Origin: Armatimonadota bacterium
GTDB taxonomy: Bacteria > Armatimonadota > Chthonomonadetes > Chthonomonadales > CAJBBX01
DNA length: 49,313 nt
Direction: 5' to 3'
Assembly: GCA_026392115.1 (NCBI GenBank)
Contig: JAPLCQ010000120.1
Coordinates: 1 to 49,313 of the forward strand
The notes under the pieces were generated by a model that ran no database searches, was not told the origin of the DNA, and saw nothing but the letters and a program-made list of their open reading frames with translations. Shown here in pieces: positions 1 to 8,794 of this stretch. Position numbers and translations under genes: made by a program. The number at the start of each line of letters is the position of its first letter. The stretch's first letter is position 1.

Positions 1-2433
1 ATGGGCGAGGTAGGCGACCAGTCCATGGCTTCAACCCCCGTTGCCGGCACCTCAGGTGCTAAAATCGTATTCGTGAACGAGCATGCACTACGAGTACTGG
101 AATGGCCGAGCCTCCTGGCCCGACTGGCATCCCATGCCGCCACCGGCCTGGGCCGCGAGGCGGCGCTTTCGCTGGCGCCCTTCTCCGACATGGCCGGCGC
201 GGTCGCGGCCCTGCGCCAGACGCAAGAGGCCCGCCTGGCGGTCGCGGGCGACGGGCTGCCGTTGGGCGGCATTCGAGACATCCGGCAGGTCATCGCCGCG
301 GCCCGCGTGGATCGCCAGCTCGTGCCGGTGGAGTTGCTCGACGTCGCCTCAACCGTGCAGGCTTGCAGGCGCCTGCGTACCACGTTGCTCCGCCGAACCG
401 ACACGTGGCCGAGTCTCGCGGATGTCGCTTCCGGCATACCACATTCGCTGAGTCTTGACGCGCGAATCCTGGATTGCATCTCTGAGAACGCCGATGTCCG
501 CGACGATGCGTCGGCGGAACTCTCTAGCGTCCGGTCTCGCAAACGGACGGTGGCGGCGCGTCTGACCGAGAAGCTGAACGCCTTCCTGGTCTCTCCGCGC
601 TACCGCCCCATGCTGCAAGAGGCCATCATCACCACGCGGGAGGGCAGGCAGTGCGTCGCCGTCAAGGCTGAGCATCGCGCCCATGTGGGCGGCATCGTGC
701 ACGACGCCAGCGCCAGCGGCGCCACACTCTTCATGGAGCCCGGCGCCTGTGTGCCGCTGGGCAACGAACTCCGCGAGCTGGCCGTGAAGGAAGATCAAGA
801 GGTCTCGCGCATCCTCACACGGCTGACCGGTCTGGTGGCTTCGGCGTACGACGACCTGCAGACGATGCTGGCCCGTGCGGCCGCGCTGGACCTCGCCGCG
901 GCAAAGGGCATCCTTGCCGAGGCCATGGCCGCCGTGGAGCCGGAGCTCGCCACGGACGGCTTCACACGGATCGTCGCCGGCAGGCACCCGCTACTTCCTG
1001 AACCAGTCGTGCCCATCGATGTTGAGGTGGGCGGGGCTTTCACCGTCCTGTTGCTGACGGGCCCCAACACCGGCGGCAAGACCGTCGCGCTCAAGACGGT
1101 GGGTCTCGCCACGCTGATGGCCCAGTCGGGCCTCCAGGTGCCTGCCGCGGATGGGACGCGCATCAGCATCGTCGACAACGTCTTCGCTGATGTGGGTGAT
1201 GAGCAAGACATCCAGCAGTCGCTCTCGACCTTCTCATCCCACCTCCGCAACATCGTGGCGCTGCTGAAGGAGCTGGGTGAGCGGTCGCTGGTGCTGCTGG
1301 ACGAGATCGGCGCGGGGACCGACCCTGCGGAAGGCGCCGCCATCGCAAAGGCGGTTCTCCGCGCGCTGCAGGACCGGGGCGCCCGGGTGATAGCGACCAC
1401 GCACTACGGGGAGCTCAAGGAGTTCGCCTATGAGCGCGACGGCGTGGAGAACGCCGCCGTTGAGTTCGACCGTGAGACGCTGAGGCCGACCTATCGCGTG
1501 CTCATGGGTGTGCCGGGTAGCTCACACGCACTCTACATCGCACGGCGGCTGGGCCTCCCTCGCGAGGTGATCGACGACGCCCGCCAGGGCCTCCGGGGAC
1601 GCGGCCGCTCGTCCGCCGAGGTGTTGCAGCGGATCGAGAAGCTCCGCAAGCAGGCCATGGAGCACGAGCGCGACGCCGCCCAGGCCAATCAGGAGGCTAA
1701 GAAGAGCCAGTCGGAGTACCAGCGGAGGCTGGACCAGATCACCGATGTGCAGCGCACGGTGAAGCGCCAGGCCGAGGAGGAGGCGCGAGCCCTGCTCCGG
1801 CGAACCTCCGACAAGGCCGAGGGCATCATTGACGAGCTCCGGCGGGCAGGGAAGGGCCAGCGCAAGGCGCCCGACGCCCGGAAGAAGCTCACCGTGTTGC
1901 GGCAGGAGACGCACGCCGAGCTGGGCGCCGCCGTGCAGCCTGAGCCGGAGCCGCCGCCGGCGCCGGAAGGGCACACCTATCGCCAGGGCGACCGCGTCTT
2001 TGTGACGTCGCTGCAGACCGAGGGGGTGCTGCTGGAGGAGTGCGCGGACGGCTTCGTGCCGGTCCAGATCGGCGCCATGCGCGCCACGCTCCCGGTTGCC
2101 GCGATACGCCCGATGGCGGGAGCCGAGCCGGCCAAGCCCAAGCAGGAGACCGGGGCCTCCAAGATCTCCATGCGGAAGGCGATCCAGATTTCGCCCGAGC
2201 TGACGGTTCGCGCCATGCGCGCCGACGAAGCGACCGCCATGCTGGACCGCTATATCGACGACGCCTACACGGCGGGCCTCCGCGAAGCCCGTATCATCCA
2301 CGGGCGCGGAACCGGCGTGCTCCGGCGCATGGTCGCCGAATACCTGAAAACCAGCCCGGTGGTGGCGGGCTTCCGCGTGGGCGAAGAGAACGAGGGGGGC
2401 GATGGCGTCACGATCGTCGCGTTCAAGCAGTAG
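1..2433 (+). CDS. mutS2: MutS2 family ATPase/endonuclease
   Basis: MutS2 proteins bind branched DNA or collided ribosomes and use a C-terminal Smr nuclease domain; they act in recombination control or ribosome rescue rather than mismatch repair. Seen here: a core MutS domain with Walker A GPNTGGKT at residues 354-361, Walker B LVLLDEIGAGTDP with D434-E435, a charged coiled-coil from about 515 to 630, and a C-terminal Smr domain with HGRGTG at 767-772. The 810-aa length is normal for the family. The frame is open to the first base of the window, so the true start may be here, at the ATG at base 25, or upstream. The family homology begins near residue 24 (VNEHALRVLEW). It heads a seven-gene run; the next gene starts 3 bases after its stop. 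Confidence 0.95.
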   Translation: MGEVGDQSMASTPVAGTSGAKIVFVNEHALRVLEWPSLLARLASHAATGLGREAALSLAPFSDMAGAVAALRQTQEARLAVAGDGLPLGGIRDIRQVIAAARVDRQLVPVELLDVASTVQACRRLRTTLLRRTDTWPSLADVASGIPHSLSLDARILDCISENADVRDDASAELSSVRSRKRTVAARLTEKLNAFLVSPRYRPMLQEAIITTREGRQCVAVKAEHRAHVGGIVHDASASGATLFMEPGACVPLGNELRELAVKEDQEVSRILTRLTGLVASAYDDLQTMLARAAALDLAAAKGILAEAMAAVEPELATDGFTRIVAGRHPLLPEPVVPIDVEVGGAFTVLLLTGPNTGGKTVALKTVGLATLMAQSGLQVPAADGTRISIVDNVFADVGDEQDIQQSLSTFSSHLRNIVALLKELGERSLVLLDEIGAGTDPAEGAAIAKAVLRALQDRGARVIATTHYGELKEFAYERDGVENAAVEFDRETLRPTYRVLMGVPGSSHALYIARRLGLPREVIDDARQGLRGRGRSSAEVLQRIEKLRKQAMEHERDAAQANQEAKKSQSEYQRRLDQITDVQRTVKRQAEEEARALLRRTSDKAEGIIDELRRAGKGQRKAPDARKKLTVLRQETHAELGAAVQPEPEPPPAPEGHTYRQGDRVFVTSLQTEGVLLEECADGFVPVQIGAMRATLPVAAIRPMAGAEPAKPKQETGASKISMRKAIQISPELTVRAMRADEATAMLDRYIDDAYTAGLREARIIHGRGTGVLRRMVAEYLKTSPVVAGFRVGEENEGGDGVTIVAFKQ

Positions 2434-2436
2434 GGC

Positions 2437-2847
2437 ATGCTGAGCGACGCCGAGATCGGCGCGCTGGCCGCGCTGGCCGCGCGAGCCCGCCTGGCAGCCT
2501 ACGCTCCGCACAGCGGCTTCATGGTCGGGGCCGCGGTGGTGGCATCGGACGACCGCGTCTTCGCCGGCTGCAATGTAGAGAACGCCTCGTATGGGCTCAC
2601 GCTCTGCGCCGAGCGCTCGGCGCTTGCCGCGGCCGTGGGCGCGGGCGCGCGGTCGATCCGGGCGATCATGCTCGTCACGGCCACGGATCGGGCGTGTGCG
2701 CCCTGCGGGGCCTGCCGGCAGTGGGTGAGCGAGTTCGGCGGGCCGGAGACCGAGGTGATCTGGGCGTCGGTCGCGGGCGATGTCGTTCGGTGGACGCTGG
2801 GCGACCTGTTGCCTTGCGCGTTTGGATCATTGGTGAGCCGCCCCTGA
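2437..2847 (+). CDS. cdd: Cytidine deaminase
   Basis: Hydrolytic deamination of cytidine and deoxycytidine to uridine in pyrimidine salvage; cytosolic. The 136-aa protein has the complete zinc site: the CAE motif with C57 and catalytic E59 (inside NVENASYGLTLCAER) and PCGAC with C90 and C93. The length matches the small homotetrameric class. It begins 3 bases after mutS2 and ends 28 bases before the mtlD start, so it is probably co-transcribed. A blasticidin-S-deaminase-like relative is possible but less likely given the FxxGCNVENAS pattern. Confidence 0.93.
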   Translation: MLSDAEIGALAALAARARLAAYAPHSGFMVGAAVVASDDRVFAGCNVENASYGLTLCAERSALAAAVGAGARSIRAIMLVTATDRACAPCGACRQWVSEFGGPETEVIWASVAGDVVRWTLGDLLPCAFGSLVSRP

Positions 2848-2875
2848 GGCGCGCATGACGAGACGGGAGGCGGGC

Positions 2876-4042
2876 ATGGCGACAGCCGTTCAGTTCGGGG
2901 CGGGCAACATAGGTAGGGGCTTCATCGCCCAGCTCTTCCACGAGAGCGGGATGGATGTGGTCTTCATCGACGTCGTGCAGCCGGTGGTTGAGGCCATCAA
3001 TGCGCGCGGCGAGTACACCATCCACATCGTGGGCGATGCACCCGAGGAGGTCGCGATCGACCGCGTCCGCGCCGTCGACGGCCGCGATCTCGAGGCCGTC
3101 GCCGCCGAGATTGCCGGCTGCGATGTGGCCTGCACCGCCGTGGGAGCCAACGCGCTCAAGTTCCTCGCACCGGGGCTGGCAGCCGGTCTGGAGCGACGAT
3201 ACCGCGAAGGCGGCGCCCCGCTGAACGTACTCGTATGCGAGAACCTGCACATGGCGGGTCACGTGCTCGCCGACCACGTTCGACAGCGCCTCGGGCACGA
3301 CGCCGCCGAGGAGATCATCTCCTCCACGGGCTTCGTGCAGGCGGTCGTGGCCCGAATGGTGCCGATCCAGGCTCCCGACGCCGACGACCCCCTCGCTGTG
3401 CGCGTGGAGGCCTACAAACGGCTCCCTGTGGACCTGGCGGCCGTGCGGGGCGCGCTTCCGAGCATCGTGGGCGTGGAGCCCGTGGAGCGGTTCGACGCCT
3501 ATGAGGCCCGGAAGCTCTACATCCACAACTGCGCCCACGCCGTGCTCGGCTACCTCGGCTGGCCGCTGGGCATCGAGTTCGGGTACGAGGCGCTGCAGGA
3601 TTCGCGCGTACGCCCCACACTGGATTTGTGCATGCGGGAGAGCAGCGAGGCCCTCTGCCTGCGGCATGGGTTTGGTCGGGCCGAGATGGATGCCCACGTG
3701 GCCGACCTCATGTGCCGGTTCGCCAACAAGGCGCTGGGAGACACCTGCTTCCGGCTCGCCCGCGATCCCGTGCGCAAACTGGCTGCGGCTGATCGCCTGG
3801 TCGGCGCGGCGCGGATGTGCGAGGAAGCCGGCATTGAACCCATCGGCCTCTCAGGCGCCATCGGCTCCGCGCTGGCGTTCAACGCTCCGGACGATCCGGT
3901 GGCGACGGCGCTCCAATCGCGCATTGAGTCGGAAGGACCGGGACCGGTCATGCGGGATGTCGCCGGCATCGATCCGGAGGAGCCGCTCGGCCGAGCCGCG
4001 CTCCAGGGCTATGTGACAGCGCTGCAGGGAGGCAAGCACTGA
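2876..4042 (+). CDS. mtlD: Mannitol-1-phosphate 5-dehydrogenase
   Basis: NAD-dependent interconversion of mannitol 1-phosphate and fructose 6-phosphate. The N-terminal Rossmann motif FGAGNIGRGF lies at residues 7-16, and the catalytic-lysine region ARKLYIHNCAHA places the Lys at residue 213, as in characterised members. Length is 388 aa against about 382 usually. I chose the ATG at 2876 because GGAGG lies 5 bases upstream and the family N-terminus (MATAVQFGAGNIG) starts there. The in-frame ATG at 2855 would add seven charged residues. No mannitol PTS gene is seen in the window, so the source of the substrate is unclear. A related uronate or polyol reductase of the same superfamily is the alternative. 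Confidence 0.88.
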   Translation: MATAVQFGAGNIGRGFIAQLFHESGMDVVFIDVVQPVVEAINARGEYTIHIVGDAPEEVAIDRVRAVDGRDLEAVAAEIAGCDVACTAVGANALKFLAPGLAAGLERRYREGGAPLNVLVCENLHMAGHVLADHVRQRLGHDAAEEIISSTGFVQAVVARMVPIQAPDADDPLAVRVEAYKRLPVDLAAVRGALPSIVGVEPVERFDAYEARKLYIHNCAHAVLGYLGWPLGIEFGYEALQDSRVRPTLDLCMRESSEALCLRHGFGRAEMDAHVADLMCRFANKALGDTCFRLARDPVRKLAAADRLVGAARMCEEAGIEPIGLSGAIGSALAFNAPDDPVATALQSRIESEGPGPVMRDVAGIDPEEPLGRAALQGYVTALQGGKH

Positions 4043-4043
4043 G

Positions 4044-5081
4044 ATGAGCATCATGTACCGCGAGATCATTGAGCAGCCCGACGCCGTTGCCGCGGCGCTG
4101 GAGGGCTCCGCCGCGGCGGCAGCCGCTCTGGCGGCCGCTGTCGTGAAGGCCGATGTGCGCTCCGTCGTCATCGCCGCACGAGGCACCAGCGACAACGCCG
4201 CCACGTACGCCAAGTACCTGATCGAGACCACGCTCGGAGTGCCCTGTGCGCTGGCCGCGCCGTCGGTGATCACGCTCTACGGTGTCGACCTCCGCGTGAA
4301 GGATGCGCTGGTTCTCGGAATATCCCAGTCGGGTCAGGGCTCCGACATCCTTGAGGTGCTTAGCGCCGCGCGGTCTTCCGGCGCGATCACGGCTTGTGTG
4401 ACGAACAACCCGGAGAGCCCTCTAGCCGGCGCCTGCGACCACGTCCTGCTCTGCAATGCGGGCGAGGAGATGGCCGTCGCCGCCACCAAGACCTTCACCA
4501 CCTCGCTGGCCGCGGTGGCCCAGTTCGTGGCCTGCTGGTCGGGCAGCGCGCAGTTGGCATCCGATCTGGCGTCGGCTCCGGCGCTGATGCGCGAGGCCCT
4601 GACCGCCGAGGAGGCCATCGTCCGCAACATCGCACGGTACCGGTACATGACCGAGTGCTCCGTGCTGGCTCGCGGCCTGAACCAGTGCACGGCGTTGGAG
4701 GCCTCGCTGAAGCTCACGGAGACCTGCTACGTGGGCGCGAAGCCGTGGTCGGCTGCCGACTTCATGCACGGCCCCATCGCCGTGGTGGAGGAGGGGTTTC
4801 CCTGCTTCCTCTTCGCTCCGGACGGCAGGGCCCTGCCCGCGATGGCGCAGCTCACCGGTGTGCTGGCGTTGCGCCGCGCCGAGATGGTGATCGCGTCGGC
4901 GTGCGAGGACCTCCTCCAGCGCGCCACGGCGCCCATTCCCATGCCTTCGGGTGTGCCCGAAGCCATCAGCCCCATGGTCTACATTCTGGCGGGGCAGTTG
5001 CTCGCGTGCCGCCTCTCCGAGGTGCGCGGCATGAACCCGGACGCCCCCCGCGGCCTGAGCAAGGTGACGGTCACCCGATGA
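4044..5081 (+). CDS. Double-SIS sugar-phosphate isomerase/deaminase (GlmS isomerase-like)
   Basis: The 345-aa protein consists of two SIS domains, like the isomerase half of GlmS but without the glutaminase domain. Sugar-phosphate-binding signatures are visible: GTSDNA at 47-52 and SQSGQGSD at 94-101, then ATKTFTTS. C-terminal text resembles GlmS (PRGLSKVTVTR ending; GlmS ends PRNLAKSVTVE). Such proteins act as glucosamine-6-phosphate deaminases (NagB-II) or as isomerases/deglycases (AgaS, FrlB). The exact substrate cannot be read from the sequence. It starts 1 base after the mtlD stop, and both produce or consume fructose 6-phosphate in known relatives, which suggests a shared sugar-phosphate role (inference). 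Its stop overlaps the next gene by 4 bases. Confidence 0.85.
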   Translation: MSIMYREIIEQPDAVAAALEGSAAAAAALAAAVVKADVRSVVIAARGTSDNAATYAKYLIETTLGVPCALAAPSVITLYGVDLRVKDALVLGISQSGQGSDILEVLSAARSSGAITACVTNNPESPLAGACDHVLLCNAGEEMAVAATKTFTTSLAAVAQFVACWSGSAQLASDLASAPALMREALTAEEAIVRNIARYRYMTECSVLARGLNQCTALEASLKLTETCYVGAKPWSAADFMHGPIAVVEEGFPCFLFAPDGRALPAMAQLTGVLALRRAEMVIASACEDLLQRATAPIPMPSGVPEAISPMVYILAGQLLACRLSEVRGMNPDAPRGLSKVTVTR

Positions 5082-6199
5082 CGAACCGCGCCCGGCTGGT
5101 GGAGAGCTTCCTGGAGCTCTGCCGCATCAACTCACCTTCGCTACAGGAGGCGCGGGTTGCTGACCATCTGCGCGGCCTGCTGGAGGCGATGGGGCTGGAG
5201 GTGGTGCGTGATCGCGCCCACGAGACGATAGAGGGCCAGTGCGGCAACCTGTTCGCAACGCTGCCGGGCAACGCGCCGGGCGCCGAGCCGCTCTTCCTTT
5301 CCGCCCACATGGATACGATCGAACCGAACCCCGACCTGGTCGTCGTCGCCGATGACGAGACCCTCCGATCCGACGGCGCCAGCATCCTGGGCGCCGATGA
5401 CAAGGCGGGCATAGCGCCCATCCTGGAGGCGCTCCGCGTCATCATCGAAAACAAGCTGCCGCACGGCGACATTCAGGTCGTCTTCTCCATTTCCGAAGAG
5501 ACCGGTTTGCGCGGCGCCCGGTATATGGACGACTCGCTGTTGGGTCCGCGCTGCGGCTTCGTGCTCGATACCGGTCCGCCCGTGGGCACGATTCTCACGT
5601 CGGCTCCCGCGCACGACATCATAGAGGCGACCTTCACGGGCCGAGCCGCACACGCCGGCATCGAGCCGGAGAAGGGCGTCTCGGCGATTCAGGTGGCCGC
5701 CAGGGCCGTCGACACGATGCCGCTAGGACGCATCGACGCGGAGACGACCGCCAACATCGGGTCCATCCACGGCGGCCAGGCCACGAACATCGTCTGCGGA
5801 GAGGTCAACCTTCGGGCCGAGGCGAGAAGTCGATCGGCGGCCAAGCTGGAGGCGCAGGTCCAGGCCATGGAAGCCGCCATGCGCGCCGCGGCCGACGCCT
5901 ACTCCGCAACCGTTGCCATCAACCGTTTCAACGCCTACCCGGGCTATGTCCACTCCGACGATGCGTTACCGGTGCGGCTGGCCGCCTCCGCCGGCGCCTC
6001 ACTGGGCCTGCCGGTCTCCTTGGCCGGCGGCGGAGGCGGCAGCGACGCGAACTTCCTCAACCAGCGCGGCCGCTGTGCGGTGGTGCTCGGAACAGCCATG
6101 CGGGCGGTGCACACGCACCAGGAATACGTTATCATCGACGAGCTGGTCGCCAGTGCTGAGTGGCTGGTCGCGATCCTACGGGAGGCCGCCCGCACGTGA
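5078..6199 (+). CDS. M20 family metallopeptidase, PepT-like
   Basis: A 373-aa M20 aminopeptidase related to peptidase T, predicted to release N-terminal residues from small peptides in the cytosol using two metal ions. Seen: AHMDT with H77 and D79, GADDKAG with D107, the catalytic pair SEETG at 140-141, VLDTG with D164, and a C-terminal TAMRAVHTHQEYV with the last metal histidine. The dimerisation (lid) domain lies around 175-285. The ATG at 5078 overlaps the previous stop as ATGA, which argues for translational coupling. The same open frame extends upstream to 4394, but that part is antisense-like shadow of the SIS gene. Substrate specificity is inferred only from family. Confidence 0.9.
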   Translation: MTNRARLVESFLELCRINSPSLQEARVADHLRGLLEAMGLEVVRDRAHETIEGQCGNLFATLPGNAPGAEPLFLSAHMDTIEPNPDLVVVADDETLRSDGASILGADDKAGIAPILEALRVIIENKLPHGDIQVVFSISEETGLRGARYMDDSLLGPRCGFVLDTGPPVGTILTSAPAHDIIEATFTGRAAHAGIEPEKGVSAIQVAARAVDTMPLGRIDAETTANIGSIHGGQATNIVCGEVNLRAEARSRSAAKLEAQVQAMEAAMRAAADAYSATVAINRFNAYPGYVHSDDALPVRLAASAGASLGLPVSLAGGGGGSDANFLNQRGRCAVVLGTAMRAVHTHQEYVIIDELVASAEWLVAILREAART

Positions 6200-7317
6200 T
6201 AGCATCTCTCTGGGGGACGGTCGAGGCGATGGCGTCGGACCACGGCGACTGTCAGATGTTATCGGTACGTGTCGCAGACGATCTGCGCACCGTGCGCTGC
6301 TTCCCGAGCCTTGTCGGTCGCGTGGATATCGGCGCCCGGGTGCAGATCAACACCTGGGCGGTGGAGCTGGCCCTCGGAACGGGAGGCTGTGACTACGTCG
6401 TGGCCGTGGACGCCGATCGCGAGGGCCGGGACCCGGCAGGCCACATCATGAAGCTGCGGTACACGCCGCTCCAGCATCCCGTGCTCGCCGCCGAGGCTCC
6501 CGAGAGCCCCCACCATGCCGCCCTCACGCAATGCACCTCGCTGGGCGACCTGCCCGTCGTCTGTACCGGCCTCCACAGCCAGGTGGCGGCGGTAGCTGCG
6601 GCAGCCAAGTGGGAGACTGGCGGCACAGCCCGGGTCGTCTACGTGATGACCGACGAAGCCGCCCTGCCCATCGCGCTCAGTGACACGGTGCGCGGGCTCA
6701 AAGCGCAGGGCCTCATCGATGCCACCGTGACGACCGGGCAGGCCTTCGGAGGCGACTACGAGGCCGTAAACCTCTACTCCGGGCTGATCGTCGCCCGTGC
6801 CGTGGCCGCGGCCGATGTCATCATCGTGGGGCAGGGGCCCGGCAACGTGGGCACCGCCACGCCGCTGGGCTTCTCCGGCATTGACCAGGGCGCGGCGCCG
6901 AACGCCGTCTGCGCGCTGGACGGCACGGCCATCGCTGTAGCCAGGCTCAGCTTCGCCGATCCGCGCCCACGCCATGTCGGCCTGAGCCACCATACCCGCA
7001 CGGTTCTGAGCAAAGTGGTCTTGCGCCCGGTGATCGTCCCGTTGCCGCGCCTACCGCAGGATCTCTCCGCCCAGCTCCGGCGAGCGGTGGAGGCCGCCGG
7101 TCTGCTCGGCTCGCACGAGTTCATCACAGTGGACGCCGAGCGCGGGCTTCAGGCCTTGGAGAGCACGGGCCTCGGCGTTACCACGATGGGCCGGTCCATC
7201 GAGATGGAACGACCGTTCTTTCTGGCTGCCGCGGCGGCGGGCCTCGTCGCCGGGCAGTGGCACACCTGCGCCGCCGAGCGATGGGATGGGCTGGGCCAGA
7301 ACGGCGGAGGGAACTGA
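6196..7317 (+). CDS. DUF3866 family protein
   Basis: Matches DUF3866, a conserved family of unknown function, about 373 aa here. Recognisable segments are the N-terminal small beta domain (MIASLWGTVEAM, then NTWAVELALGTGG), the central HSQVAAV and VVYVMTDEAALP region, and GPGNVGTATPLGFSG. No catalytic motif is known to me. I chose the GTG at 6196 because it overlaps the M20 stop as GTGA and gives the short N-terminus usual for the family. The longer ATG at 6160 lies inside the previous gene. It is in an operon between a peptidase and a NUDIX hydrolase. Function not assigned. Confidence 0.85.
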   Translation: MIASLWGTVEAMASDHGDCQMLSVRVADDLRTVRCFPSLVGRVDIGARVQINTWAVELALGTGGCDYVVAVDADREGRDPAGHIMKLRYTPLQHPVLAAEAPESPHHAALTQCTSLGDLPVVCTGLHSQVAAVAAAAKWETGGTARVVYVMTDEAALPIALSDTVRGLKAQGLIDATVTTGQAFGGDYEAVNLYSGLIVARAVAAADVIIVGQGPGNVGTATPLGFSGIDQGAAPNAVCALDGTAIAVARLSFADPRPRHVGLSHHTRTVLSKVVLRPVIVPLPRLPQDLSAQLRRAVEAAGLLGSHEFITVDAERGLQALESTGLGVTTMGRSIEMERPFFLAAAAAGLVAGQWHTCAAERWDGLGQNGGGN

Positions 7318-7889
7318 TGGCCGGTACCGATCCGTCAGCTCCGCGGCCAGTGGATTCGCGTCTGGTCTACAAGGGCCGCGTGATCAACCTGACCGTCGAC
7401 CACCTGGAGACGCCTGACGGCCGCGTTCTTCGGCGCGAGACGGTGCGGCACGGAGGCGGCGTTGCCATCGTTCCTCTGACGCCCGAGGGAGACGTGCTGC
7501 TGGTTCGGCAGTACCGGCACGCCGCGGGCGGTTGGCTCACGGAGATACCCGCCGGAACGCTGGAGCCGGGAGAAGAGCCCGCGGCATGCGCCGCCAGGGA
7601 GCTTGAGGAGGAGACCGGATACACGGCGGGCGGCTTGCACCTGCTGGGCAGGCTCTTCCTGGCTCCCGGCTACTCCACCGAGGTGCTCTGGGTCTACCTC
7701 GCCACGGATTTGGCCGACGGGACGGTGAACCCGGACGACGACGAGGTGATCACGCTCTGCCGGGCGCCGCTGGACACTGTCTGGTGTTCAGAGCAGCAAC
7801 CTGTGGACGCCAAGAGCGTGGCGGCGCTGGCCCTGGCCAGGGAGTGGTTGTCGATCAGGCGCCGAGACACAGCACAGCCGGGGGAGTAG
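7317..7889 (+). CDS. NUDIX hydrolase, ADP-ribose pyrophosphatase type
   Basis: Cleaves nucleoside diphosphate derivatives, most likely ADP-ribose to AMP and ribose 5-phosphate. The 190-aa protein has a complete Nudix box at residues 80-102 (G80, E86, R94-E95-L96, E98-E99, G101) and the upstream VLLVRQYRHAAG strand typical of the ADPRase subgroup (NudF/YqkG). The ATG at 7317 overlaps the DUF3866 stop by 1 base (TGATG) and has GGAGG 6 bases upstream. This is the last gene of the plus-strand run; 359 bases without a gene follow. Confidence 0.92.
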   Translation: MAGTDPSAPRPVDSRLVYKGRVINLTVDHLETPDGRVLRRETVRHGGGVAIVPLTPEGDVLLVRQYRHAAGGWLTEIPAGTLEPGEEPAACAARELEEETGYTAGGLHLLGRLFLAPGYSTEVLWVYLATDLADGTVNPDDDEVITLCRAPLDTVWCSEQQPVDAKSVAALALAREWLSIRRRDTAQPGE

Positions 7890-8248
7890 CTCCATGCGCG
7901 CCGTTCAGCGCCTTGAGTGCCGCCAGCCTTGCCCACCCTTAGGTACGGGCCTGTGCATCAGCGGCTCATCCGATGGAGCGTCTCCCCCGGCTGGCTTCGG
8001 TCTGAGAGTCCGGCGGCTCCATGCCGCGTGGCCCTCCTTGCCGGGTGAGTTCGCCAGTGTTGCGTCCATCCAGCGACAAGGGGATTATCGTACTGATGCG
8101 TCGCTGTGTCAAGCGCCTCCGACCGGATTTTTCGCCATAATCGCCAAATCGCCGTCGCCGCCGCGAAGGGCGCCTTCGAAACCCGCGCGGGCCGTGCTGC
8201 GTAGTGATGGCGACCCCGGAACCAATCCGTGGACGAGGGAGCACCCAA
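7890..8248. other. Intergenic region without a recognised gene
   Basis: This is the longest gene-free stretch of the window. I see no convincing coding frame: the longest frames start poorly and lack family resemblance. It is rich in short GC inverted repeats, for example GCCGCGTGGC-type arms near 8020-8035, so transcript structure is possible. An AT-richer patch near 8130-8150 (GGATTTTTCGCCATAATCGCC) could hold a promoter for the small gene at 8249, but no good -35/-10 pair stands out. No terminator with a T-run was found after the NUDIX gene. Confidence 0.5.
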
Positions 8249-8434
8249 ATGGACAACAACACCATCACACGACTGATCCTGATCGGCATCCTCGTGCTTG
8301 TTTCGATCGCGGTCGTGAAGACACTTCTCGGGATGCTGAGTCACCTCATCGGCCCGCTCATCGGCCTGGCGGCACTCGCCGGCATCGGCTGGGTGCTGTA
8401 CAACGCACTCCGGAAGAAGAACCGCGCCTACTAG
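8249..8434 (+). CDS. Small hydrophobic membrane protein
   Basis: A 61-aa protein with two likely transmembrane helices: about residues 8-28 (LILIGILVLVSIAVVKTLLG) and 33-52 (IGPLIGLAALAGIGWVLYNA). It ends with a positively charged KKNR tail, suggesting a cytoplasmic C-terminus. The start at 8249 is supported by GAGGGAG 8 bases upstream. I recognise no family and assign no function. It is convergent with the YbjQ-family gene; the two stop codons share the four bases CTAG at 8431-8434. It stands alone after a long intergenic region, so it probably has its own promoter. Confidence 0.7.
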   Translation: MDNNTITRLILIGILVLVSIAVVKTLLGMLSHLIGPLIGLAALAGIGWVLYNALRKKNRAY

Positions 8435-8772
8435 TCCGGCTGGGCTGCCGTCCGGATCAGCCCAGCCGCACCGCCGGTTCCGTACGCGAGCACCTCCGTG
8501 GCGCCCTGTGTGTATTCGGTGGCGTCGTACCGCATTCCGATCACGGCATCGGCGCCGATCTGCAGGGCGTGCTGTACCATCCGGTTGTAGGCGTCGAGCC
8601 GGGCGGCCTCGCAGACGCTCTCATATTCCGCGATGTTGCCGCCGACGATCTGCTTGAGGCCGCCGATGAAGCCCTGGGCGATGTTCTGGGATCGGACGAC
8701 GATGCCGCGTACGATCCCCAGGTACGCCACGACTTGCCGGCCGGCGACTTCGTTGCCTGACGTTACGATCAT
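8431..8772 (-). CDS. YbjQ/UPF0145 family protein
   Basis: A 113-aa member of the YbjQ (UPF0145, heavy-metal-binding-like) family, function unknown. Typical sequence is visible: an N-terminal strand VAGRQVVAYLGIVRGIVVRS, then GFIGGLKQIVGGNIAEYESV, then the AYNRMVQHALQIGADAVIGMRYD segment. The start at 8772 has GGGAGG 6-8 bases upstream; the longer frame adds a non-conserved, Ser/Arg-rich stretch. It lies 22 bases after the TIGR01777 epimerase and probably shares its transcript. Family proteins form pentamers of a dodecin-like fold; no role in sugar metabolism is implied. Confidence 0.88.
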   Translation of the reverse strand: MIVTSGNEVAGRQVVAYLGIVRGIVVRSQNIAQGFIGGLKQIVGGNIAEYESVCEAARLDAYNRMVQHALQIGADAVIGMRYDATEYTQGATEVLAYGTGGAAGLIRTAAQPD

Positions 8773-8794
8773 GGTCTTCCTCCCGCCGTAGCGG

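Noticed and set aside
7900-8100. Riboswitch-like fragments on the minus strand (ACTCTCAG and ACTGGCG pieces recalling glycine and ZTP riboswitches)
   Set aside because: The motif order and pairing do not fit either class, and no minus-strand gene lies downstream to be controlled.
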